40,210 nucleotides of DNA from Bacteroidota bacterium (GTDB lineage Bacteria; Bacteroidota; Bacteroidia; Chitinophagales; Saprospiraceae), in NCBI GenBank assembly GCA_011321935.1, contig DROJ01000062.1, positions 1 through 40,210 on the forward strand, given 5' to 3'. Positions 34,051 through 40,210 of the stretch are shown here, piece by piece; the stretch's first letter is position 1; the number at the start of each line of letters is the position of its first letter. The translations under genes were made by a program, and so were the position numbers. Under the pieces are notes generated by a model. It did no database searches. It had not been told where the DNA came from and was given only the letters and a program-made list of their open reading frames with translations.

Positions 34051-34419
34051 ATGCCAGATCCAAAATGGAAAGCGAATGCTCATTCCAAACTCGAAAATTT
34101 TGTCAACGACATTACCACTCTTGAAGTGGTGACCCTCAGCGGGAATATCACGGTAAAAGACCTCAAGCTCACCGGTGCCGGCGGCATCAACTTCCAAAAA
34201 GTACTTGAATCCATCAAAGGCAAGGCAACTGATTCCTCCGCCATCAGCGTGGTCGCAGCCACCAAGATTGACCTTGACAAGGACATCCAACAGTTCGTAA
34301 AATCGGGGATGACGCCCGAAGACAAAGAGCTTTTCCATATGCACCTCCAAGCCATGCAGCAGGCACAGGTAGCCCGGAAAGCCACTTTTGAAATGCTGAT
34401 CAATATTGTGAAGAGCTAG
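34051..34419 (+). CDS. Small cytoplasmic protein of unknown function
   Basis: A 122-residue protein (MPDPKWKANAHSKLENFVND, LSGNITVKDLKLTGAGGINF, then a helical second half ending ATFEMLINIVKS) with no signal peptide or membrane segment. I do not recognise the family. It has a promoter-like box upstream and a hairpin terminator at 34426-34458 just after the stop, so it is probably transcribed alone, although the gene at 34497 is on the same strand 78 nt later and may read through. Confidence 0.82.
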   Translation: MPDPKWKANAHSKLENFVNDITTLEVVTLSGNITVKDLKLTGAGGINFQKVLESIKGKATDSSAISVVAATKIDLDKDIQQFVKSGMTPEDKELFHMHLQAMQQAQVARKATFEMLINIVKS

Positions 34420-34425
34420 CGCCAT

Positions 34426-34458
34426 AAAAGTTGGAGGTTTTTAAAAACTCCAACTTTT
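34426..34458 (+). terminator. Intrinsic terminator after the 122-residue protein
   Basis: AAAAGTTGGAGGTTTTT pairs with AAAAACTCCAACTTTT (one bulged G), giving a strong stem with flanking A and T tracts 7 nt after the stop. A TTG start for the next gene at 34431 would lie inside this hairpin, which supports the ATG at 34497. Confidence 0.85.
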
Positions 34459-34496
34459 CAACTTGCCTTCCCTGCAAACAAAACTCCCCTCCCTCC

Positions 34497-36317
34497 ATGA
34501 AAGACTTGGTTGATGCCTGCCAACAACTCGACCTGAGAAAAACGGGGCAGACGGCCAATGTAGAAGCGCTCATCCAACGGGACTTTCCCGGACGTTTTGG
34601 TATCCCTTTCGACCGGGCGGTAATGTCCCGCAATGCGGCTTCTGCATTGCCGCGGCCAATTAAAGGTTTGCTCGATGAACTCGTGCAGCACCTTGTTGAT
34701 CTGGATTACCTGCCTTTTGCCTTTTACGATGACTACCACCAAAATGTATTTGATATATTACCGCCTGTTTTTTCCCAAAAAATAAGCGACGCAACAAAAA
34801 CATATTTTGCCGAAGACGAGGCATTGGAAGAAGCGGGCTTTTCTGTTAATGCAATTAATTGGGACAATCTTTTTACGGCCAACGATATACTCACAATCGT
34901 GGTGCAGCGCCTCAATTTATTGACTTCATTGGACGGCGAATTTATAATTGATTCGCCACTGAAAATAAATACACAAAACCTTTTTAGCCGAGTATTGCAT
35001 TACCGTTTGAACGCATTTGGCCTGTTTATTAAAAATGATAAAATATCGGCACCCATCAGCAGCCAGTCCATTATCCAAACATTAAAAATAAATGTTTTAT
35101 TGGGGCGGAAAAAAAGGAAAGAAATTGATTTTACGGTGCAGGAAATTAGCCCCGAGCAATTTGCGCTGACGGGCGACGTGCATTTGCTTTTCCGCGAATT
35201 TGCGAAGCACCACAACAAAAAACTGTTGGTATATAAATGCCCGCAGCAAGGGGTGGAAACAAAAGCTGCATATGAGCAAACAATTGTTTTTAAAGGAAAA
35301 TTTATATTCGGAAAAAACGAAAAACAATTCAAACGGCGGGTAAAAAGAAATAACCTCGATATAAACCAAGTGCGCCAACAAATAAAGGGACGGGGAAAAG
35401 AATTTACCGGAGCCAATATATTCGGCATCCATTTGCTACAATTAAAATTATGGATGTTCGGGTTTTATTATGGCCGCATTGACGGGAAATACAGAGACCT
35501 GAGCCATGTTGCCTTTCTCGATTTTTTGGAACAGGAAGGTACGCGCAAACAAGAAAAATATCTGTTGCCATTGGAGGATGGCTATTGGGCAGTCAATCTG
35601 CCGCAGATGGCGAACCTTTTAAAAAAATATGACAACAAAATAAAAACTGCCGAGGAACACGAAGAAGAATTAATCGGCAATATACCGGAGGAGTCGGAAG
35701 AAGAAATATTGGGGATGAACAAAGGCGGCCACGAACCTGCAGAAATTGCGGGTTTCATAGCGCAGGGCCAATGCAAGCAGCGCCGAATATACCACGGGAT
35801 TAAATCAATAATAGCCTCCGCATTGGGCGGTATAAAGCGCATAAAAAAATGGTTGAAAAAACAAATCAAAAAAGTAGCGGGCGCTGTTGTTTCTTTTTTT
35901 AAAAATATATCAAAACGGATCAGGGAGGGCATATTGATATTTTACCGGGCGATGCGCCGCTTTACTGTTTTTGTTTTGCGGAAGCCAGTTATAAGTCCCG
36001 AAAATTACCGGCATATACCTGATGATTCGCCTTTTATCCTCACCCGTTTCGACCTCGACCACGATGCTACTATTATTAAAGGAAAAGGCTTGTCTCCCGC
36101 CCTTATGGAACAGCACGGGCGCATGGTGCACAACCTGACTTTTGGCCTCACTGTATTTTTGGAAATAGCGGGGGCGGCCATATATCTGATTGCCTCGCTG
36201 CGGCCTCCTTTTGGGTGGCTGCGCTTGGGGGTACGCATCGGCAGGTTGGTGGCCGATTTGTTGAAATTGAAAATAAAGTTGCCGAGGGTGCCGGGGATGA
36301 AAATGTTGGGGGTTTGA
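34497..36317 (+). CDS. Large unknown protein with a PG-binding-like motif and a cationic amphipathic region
   Basis: A 606-residue protein. Residues 1-300 are mixed, with no signal peptide and no recognised fold. At ~312-345, LLQLKLWMFGFYYGRIDGKY followed by a helix matches the pattern of peptidoglycan-binding domain 1 (repeat-type IDGxxG site, here IDGKYR). Residues ~426-485 (RRIYHGIKSIIASALGGIKR, IKKWLKKQIKKVAGAVVSFF, KNISKRIREGILIFYRAMRR) form long, strongly cationic amphipathic helices of the kind that insert into membranes. A hydrophobic stretch (NLTFGLTVFLEIAGAAIYLI, ~545-570) is near the C-terminus. A cell-wall or membrane-acting effector is conceivable, but I assign no function. The start is chosen past the terminator hairpin. 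Confidence 0.82.
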   Translation: MKDLVDACQQLDLRKTGQTANVEALIQRDFPGRFGIPFDRAVMSRNAASALPRPIKGLLDELVQHLVDLDYLPFAFYDDYHQNVFDILPPVFSQKISDATKTYFAEDEALEEAGFSVNAINWDNLFTANDILTIVVQRLNLLTSLDGEFIIDSPLKINTQNLFSRVLHYRLNAFGLFIKNDKISAPISSQSIIQTLKINVLLGRKKRKEIDFTVQEISPEQFALTGDVHLLFREFAKHHNKKLLVYKCPQQGVETKAAYEQTIVFKGKFIFGKNEKQFKRRVKRNNLDINQVRQQIKGRGKEFTGANIFGIHLLQLKLWMFGFYYGRIDGKYRDLSHVAFLDFLEQEGTRKQEKYLLPLEDGYWAVNLPQMANLLKKYDNKIKTAEEHEEELIGNIPEESEEEILGMNKGGHEPAEIAGFIAQGQCKQRRIYHGIKSIIASALGGIKRIKKWLKKQIKKVAGAVVSFFKNISKRIREGILIFYRAMRRFTVFVLRKPVISPENYRHIPDDSPFILTRFDLDHDATIIKGKGLSPALMEQHGRMVHNLTFGLTVFLEIAGAAIYLIASLRPPFGWLRLGVRIGRLVADLLKLKIKLPRVPGMKMLGV

Positions 36318-36329
36318 GAAGGCAGCACT

Positions 36330-36373
36330 AGACATTCCTCCCGAAGTAATTCGGGATAAAACTTGGAATGTCT
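36330..36373 (+). terminator. Hairpin after the 606-residue protein
   Basis: AGACATTCC and GGAATGTCT pair around an inner CCCGAAGTAATTCGGG hairpin, starting 13 nt after the stop; TTTTATTTTTT follows at 36379. Confidence 0.65.
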
Positions 36374-36421
36374 GATGTTTTATTTTTTCCTTTCTTTGCA
36401 CTTCTTTTTTGCAACACTTCA

Positions 36422-36533
36422 GCACCCTCCCCCTTGTCATCTTGAAAGGAACTGTTCACGTAAAAAGTGCTGCCGTACAGGGCTTCACTTTTAACGTAAA
36501 CAGTTCCTTTCAGTGTGACAAGGGGGAGGGTGC
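36422..36533. repeat. Inverted repeat, ~48-bp arms (CACCCTCCCCCTTGTCA family)
   Basis: The arms 36422-36469 and 36486-36533 are near reverse complements (outer GCACCCTCCCCCTTGTCA, inner GGAACTGTT-ACGT) with a 16-bp loop. It lies between the 606-residue protein and the MutS-like gene. Frames on both strands read almost the same peptide through it, as expected of a palindrome, and are not genes. Confidence 0.9.
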
Positions 36534-36581
36534 GGGAGCACATCTTTTTTCAAAAAAAAACAAGTGCAAAATATATTTTAA

Positions 36582-38405
36582 ATGCAAGTGCAAAATATAT
36601 CCCGACAATATAAGCAGAGGCAGCAAAAATTCTCCGAAGAAGCACAAACCCTCCGTAAAAAATACGACCGTTATTCCATTGTCCGGCTGCTCGTTTTTAT
36701 AGTATCGGTGGGCACCGGTATATTTTTGGCATCGGTACATTGGCTGCTGCTTGCTATATTTGTTTTATTATTTCTCGGCGGCTTTTACCGCCTTATGCAG
36801 TGGCACCTTAAAATGCTGCGCGACGCCAAACATCTGGAACGCCTTGCGGAAATAAACGGAGAGGAAGACGCTGCACTAAACCATGATTATAGTTCCTTTC
36901 CTTCTGGCGGAGAATACCTCGACACCGACCATCCTTATGCCCTCGACCTTGACATATATGGAGAGCATTCTTTTTTCCAATATTGTTGCCGGGCAACGAC
37001 GGTAATCGGGAGGCAGCGCTTGGCCACATATTTGGCGAAGCCGACAATAATAAATGAAATAAAAAAACGGCAAGAAGCTATATCTGAATTAAATCCAAAA
37101 CTCAATTGGCGGCAACATTTCCGCGCATATGGCAGCGAGGTAAAAGACGATCCCCGGCACTTAAAAATGCTGGACGATTGGCTGAAAGACGAAGATATAG
37201 TGAGGGGCAATGGCTGGCTGAAAGCAGCTTTATGGTTGGCGCCGGTATGGTTTTTTATCAGCGTATTATTATGGGTATTTTATTTGCCCTGGCAGGTGTT
37301 TTTATTGGTATGGCTCATCCCGCCCGCATATGTTTTGAAAATAACAAAAGAAAAAATAGACCGCACCCACCTCCGAACCACCTATGCGGGGGAGATGCTT
37401 TTGTTATATGCGGGACTGTTGCAACATATCGAAAAAGAGGATTTTAATTCCGAAAAACTGGCGGCATTAAAAGCACCTTTATTGATAAACAAAGAAACGG
37501 CTTCCCGGCAAATAAAAAAGCTGTCCTATATTATCAAACAATTAAATGTGCGGTACAATGTATTTGCTATATTTTTGAATTTAATCGGACTTTGGGATTT
37601 ATATTGGGTGTACCGTTTGGAAAAATGGAAAGCGGAATTAAAAGGTGAACTGCCCGTTTGGTTCGAGGCACTTTGCGAATTTGAAGTATTGAGCAGCCTC
37701 GCCAATATTTGGTACAATAACCCCGGTTGGATATTGCCCGAAATAAATGAATCCGTTAAATTTGAAACAGTGGAATTAGGCCATCCGCTCATACATGCTG
37801 GACAGCGTATATGCAATGATTTAAATATGCCTGTGCGCGGCCATATTAAATTAATAACGGGCAGCAATATGGCAGGCAAAAGCACCTTCTTGCGCACGGT
37901 CGGCCTGAATATAGTTTTGGCACAAATGGGCGCCCCCGTATGCGCTAAAAAAATGACCTTGCCGCCGCTGCAGGTTTATAGCAGTATGCGCACCGTGGAC
38001 GCGCTGCACGAAAGTACTTCCTCTTTTTATGCCGAACTGAAACGCCTCAAAACAATTATAGATGCAGTAAAAAATGCGGCCTCTGAAAAGGAAGGCGAAC
38101 TCCCCGTTTTTTTCCTCCTCGACGAAATATTAAAAGGCACAAACTCCGTTGATCGGCATACAGGTTCGGCGGCGCTTATACGTCAATTAATTCATTTAAA
38201 AGGAGGTGGCCTCATCGCTACCCACGACCTCGAACTCGGCCGGCTGGAAGCAGAATCGGCAGGCGCTATTGAAAATCTTTGCATGGAAGTGGAGGTGAAA
38301 AACGGCGAACTCGGTTTTGATTATAAATTAAAAAAAGGGGTGAGCAAAAGTTTTAACGCGACCTTGTTGATGAGAAGGATGGGGATTGATGTGGAGGTGA
38401 GGTGA
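36582..38405 (+). CDS. Membrane-anchored MutS-family ATPase
   Basis: A 607-residue protein. Two hydrophobic regions (~32-72, IVRLLVFIVSVGTGIFLASV and WLLLAIFVLLFLGGFY; ~213-250, ALWLAPVWFFISVLLWVFYL) place it in the membrane. A MutS lever/clamp-like helical part lies between ~250 and ~400. The C-terminal MutS ATPase domain has Walker A GSNMAGKST (427-435), the STSSFYAEL signature, Walker B VFFLLDEI (~509-516) followed by KGTNSVDRHTGSAAL, and the switch ATHD. There is no N-terminal mismatch-recognition domain, so it does not do classical mismatch repair. Relatives of this form exist in Bacteroidota with no known role to my knowledge. The 16-nt stretch at 36561-36576 is repeated at 36585-36600 across the start. 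Confidence 0.92.
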   Translation: MQVQNISRQYKQRQQKFSEEAQTLRKKYDRYSIVRLLVFIVSVGTGIFLASVHWLLLAIFVLLFLGGFYRLMQWHLKMLRDAKHLERLAEINGEEDAALNHDYSSFPSGGEYLDTDHPYALDLDIYGEHSFFQYCCRATTVIGRQRLATYLAKPTIINEIKKRQEAISELNPKLNWRQHFRAYGSEVKDDPRHLKMLDDWLKDEDIVRGNGWLKAALWLAPVWFFISVLLWVFYLPWQVFLLVWLIPPAYVLKITKEKIDRTHLRTTYAGEMLLLYAGLLQHIEKEDFNSEKLAALKAPLLINKETASRQIKKLSYIIKQLNVRYNVFAIFLNLIGLWDLYWVYRLEKWKAELKGELPVWFEALCEFEVLSSLANIWYNNPGWILPEINESVKFETVELGHPLIHAGQRICNDLNMPVRGHIKLITGSNMAGKSTFLRTVGLNIVLAQMGAPVCAKKMTLPPLQVYSSMRTVDALHESTSSFYAELKRLKTIIDAVKNAASEKEGELPVFFLLDEILKGTNSVDRHTGSAALIRQLIHLKGGGLIATHDLELGRLEAESAGAIENLCMEVEVKNGELGFDYKLKKGVSKSFNATLLMRRMGIDVEVR

Positions 38406-38839
38406 GGTTTTTTTATGCGGTTATGGCCTCTATTTTTATTTTCAATTTAAATTCTTTCAGTAGCCCGACCAAATCTTCGGTGAGCTGCATTTTGTATTTA
38501 ATTGACACCTTCCAATGAAAGCGTTTCTTTTGGGCCAGCTTGTTCTATCGTTTGAATAGTGGCGTTCAAGCGGTGTATTTTTTTTAAGAGGCTTTCTATT
38601 GCTTTTAATATTTCTTTTGGTGCTTCTGTTTTTTTATTCATGATAGTTGAATTGTATTTGAATATATCCTTTTGGCCTGCTTTTTAGCGTTAAACGGTTT
38701 TGTCTGGTTGTAAAGCATGTGGTAATCATTGCGCAATATGACGGTGATGTTGTAAAGTGGGTGGTCTTATAAGAGAGCCCTTTATTCCCTGAACAAGTGA
38801 AACGAACTATTTACCCGAGGTTTTAGCTATGCTCCAAAA
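38406..38839. other. Intergenic region with small minus-strand ORFs
   Basis: This 434-nt gap lies between the MutS-like gene and pyrophosphatase. It holds the 47-residue ORF at 38498-38641 (minus). Downstream, in another frame, a minus-strand stretch with KRFHWKVSIKYKMQLTEDLV leads to a stop near 38421. The two read as if one short gene had a frameshift near 38500-38560, but this cannot be shown from one copy. Confidence 0.4.
38498..38641 (-). CDS. Possible 47-residue helical protein
   Basis: It opens MNKKTEAPKEILKAIESLLK, then KIHRLNATIQTIEQAG, ending GPKETLSLEGVN. Codon use is plausible and the helix is amphipathic, but there is no known relative, no clear promoter, and the ORF is short. 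It could be the front part of a frameshifted gene continuing toward 38421. Confidence 0.35.
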   Translation of the reverse strand: MNKKTEAPKEILKAIESLLKKIHRLNATIQTIEQAGPKETLSLEGVN

Positions 38840-39565
38840 CTAAAGCCCCCGCAATATCTCCTGTTGCCGCTGCCCAAAATTCATCGCTTCCAGCAAGGTC
38901 ATGGACATCACGTCTTCCAGATCGCCATACACCTCGTCGTAATCTTTCCGGCTCGCCTCGATAACGTCCAATGCCTCCTCCCGGCCATAGACGTGGCTGA
39001 TTTCGCAATGCTCCTTTTCACCCGGCAACTGCTTGTAAGTCAAGAAGTAATGCTTTAGACGATCAATGATTTTTGGAGGCACTTTCGCCACGTCGTCCCA
39101 CCTGCCATAAAGGGCATCGTGCTGCAAAACGGCGATGATCTTATCGTCTGCCTCGCCGCCGTCTATCATGCGGAAACCCCCGATGGGCACCGCCTGCACA
39201 GTGATGTTGCCATGCGTTATTTCCCGTTCGGTCAAGATGCAGATGTCCAAAGGGTCGCTGTCTCCGACGATGCCTTTTTTCCCTGTTTTTTTCATGCAGT
39301 ACTCAGCAACGCGCTGCTTGCAATAGGTCTGCGGCACAAAGCCGTACAGGGCCGGGACGATGTTGGAAAATTTCTGCGGCCGGTCCACTTTGAGGTAACC
39401 CGTTACCTTGTCTATTTCATATTTGACCGTATCGGAGGGGATTATTTCGATAAAAGAGGTGACCACCTCCGGCGCATTTTCGCCGATCTCGATGCCATGC
39501 CAGGGGTGCGACTTATAGCGCAGGCCGATCATTTTCCATATTTTTTGAAATGCTTCTTGGTTCAT
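38840..39565 (-). CDS. ppa: Inorganic pyrophosphatase (class I)
   Basis: A 241-residue cytoplasmic enzyme that hydrolyses pyrophosphate to two phosphates and so drives biosynthetic reactions. The signature DSDPLDICIL is intact. The substrate-binding context KYEIDKVTGYLKVDRPQKFS, VPALYGFVPQTYC and DDKIIAVLQHDALYG is typical of Mg-dependent class I enzymes, and residues for metal binding (D-S-D-P-L-D) are present. It is somewhat longer at the C-terminus than E. coli Ppa, as is common in Bacteroidota. It stands alone between repeat-rich gaps, and its start ATG (39565) is supported by MNQEAFQKIWKMIGLRYKSH. Confidence 0.96.
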   Translation of the reverse strand: MNQEAFQKIWKMIGLRYKSHPWHGIEIGENAPEVVTSFIEIIPSDTVKYEIDKVTGYLKVDRPQKFSNIVPALYGFVPQTYCKQRVAEYCMKKTGKKGIVGDSDPLDICILTEREITHGNITVQAVPIGGFRMIDGGEADDKIIAVLQHDALYGRWDDVAKVPPKIIDRLKHYFLTYKQLPGEKEHCEISHVYGREEALDVIEASRKDYDEVYGDLEDVMSMTLLEAMNFGQRQQEILRGL

Positions 39566-39590
39566 TTTTTTTTAAAATTAAAAAGCAACT

Positions 39591-39670
39591 GTTCAACTTG
39601 CCCTTTGAGGCGATGCCTTTGCGGGCGCTGTGCGGGAAGAAAGGCGTTTGCCTCAAGGGGCAAGTTGAGC
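39591..39670. repeat. Inverted repeat (AGGCGATGCCTTT family)
   Basis: GTTCAACTTGCCCTTTGAGG (left arm 39591-39618) pairs with CCTCAAGGGGCAAGTTGAGC (right arm 39642-39670). An inner AGGCGATGCCTTT resembles the copy at 5787. It fills part of the gap between ppa and the gene at 39878; the remaining 200 nt to the next ATG is AT-rich with no clear promoter match. Confidence 0.85.
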
Positions 39671-39877
39671 ACTTGCACTAAAATATGTTCAGTTCGATAT
39701 TGGTCGCCACCAAAAACACAGCGGCAAAGCTACGCCCAAATACCTGCCAACTGTTACCTCTTAACACCAATCGGGCCTTAAACACCCTCCATTTTACCAT
39801 CTCAAAAAAAATTATTACTTTCACCCATATTTCCCCGCATTGCTGGGGAATGTCATAAATCATTAAAAATCAAAGAC

Positions 39878-40210
39878 ATGGCACTATTCAGCTCGTTAAA
39901 AAAATTATTGTTCGGCGCAAAAGCCGTTACCAAACATGCTGCCGAAAAGGCAATGGACGCGGGGAAGGAAGCAGGGAAAGGATTGACCGACGCAGCAGGC
40001 GATATGTTGGAAAAAGCAAAAGATACCGTTGAAGATGTCGGCGGTGACCTGCTCGAAAAAGCATCTGACCTCGCTGAAAAAGCGGTTGAAAAAGGGAGCG
40101 AACTCGCCGACAAAGCAGGCGACGTGGCAGAAGCCGCAGGCAGCAAGGCGATGGACCTGGGCGGCGGCCTCGTGGAAAAGGCCAAAGAAGTGGCAAGCAC
40201 GGCCGTTGAA
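39878..40210 (+). CDS. LEA-like amphipathic helical protein, 3' end outside the window
   Basis: The visible 111 residues (MALFSSLKKLLFGAKAVTKH, then AAEKAMDAGKEAGKGLTDAA, GDMLEKAKDTVEDVGGDLLE) are one long charged amphipathic helix of Ala/Lys/Glu/Gly repeats with no signal peptide. The type is the same as the 163-residue protein at 32316-32807, including an N-terminal LFxxxKK(L/F) membrane-like patch. By composition it resembles LEA or apolipoprotein-like stress proteins. The frame is open to the right edge, so the length is unknown. Confidence 0.85.
   Translation, partial: MALFSSLKKLLFGAKAVTKHAAEKAMDAGKEAGKGLTDAAGDMLEKAKDTVEDVGGDLLEKASDLAEKAVEKGSELADKAGDVAEAAGSKAMDLGGGLVEKAKEVASTAVE

Noticed and set aside
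34431-34496. Upstream TTG start for the 606-residue protein
   Set aside because: It lies in the terminator hairpin of the preceding gene and adds no coding-like sequence; the ATG at 34497 is preferred.
36328-36702. ORFs on both strands with LPLVxLKGTVxVKS peptides
   Set aside because: The near-identical peptides come from the two arms of one palindrome, not from genes.

Overview
The window looks like a chromosomal segment of a Bacteroidota bacterium. The evidence is an ECF sigma / FecR / TonB-receptor cassette, a PorP/SprF-type protein, type IX secretion (T9SS) C-terminal sorting domains of both type A and type B, BlaI/M56 regulation, the DUF2400 family, and -7 boxes of the TAnnTTTG type. 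A Saprospiria-like lineage is a guess from style, not something the sequence proves. I saw no rRNA, tRNA, transposase, phage gene or CRISPR array.

Layout. Positions 1-4444 (minus strand) hold the sigma factor, FecR anti-sigma and a TonB-dependent receptor cut by the left edge. Positions 4819-9115 (plus) hold two metalloprotease lipoproteins and an outer-membrane barrel protein. Positions 9306-12169 (minus) hold a three-gene group of envelope proteins whose promoter-proximal member starts with what looks like an effector-associated domain 11 (EAD11). Positions 12377-14888 (plus) hold a BlaI-type repressor and an M56 peptidase fused to two TonB-C domains and a T9SS-like tail. Positions 14973-17348 (minus) hold housekeeping or hypothetical genes (DUF2400, glycosyltransferase 2).

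Positions 17802-31324 (plus) form a surface-protein block: a type A secreted beta-helix/Ig protein, a PorP/SprF protein, a PorE-like TPR/PD40/OmpA protein, and a 2063-residue adhesin-like protein with a type B (CHU_C) sorting domain. The PorP/SprF and OmpA-family genes beside the type B protein resemble the sprB-sprF logic of gliding bacteria, so the three probably work as one export and anchoring unit.

Positions 31429-33582 (minus) hold an MNT/HEPN toxin-antitoxin pair whose HEPN member has an in-frame stop, a LEA-like helical protein and a DUF3299-like exported protein. Positions 34051-36317 hold a pair of unrecognised genes, followed by a membrane-anchored MutS-like ATPase, inorganic pyrophosphatase and the start of a second LEA-like protein.

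The most striking non-coding feature is the density of palindromic elements. About a dozen inverted repeats from several families sit in nearly every intergenic gap. Some touch genes: one lies inside the 5' end of the TonB receptor frame and one supplies the sigma-factor stop codon. Two 70-bp perfect palindromes share a core and differ by paired substitutions, which points to selection on, or copying of, the hairpin form.
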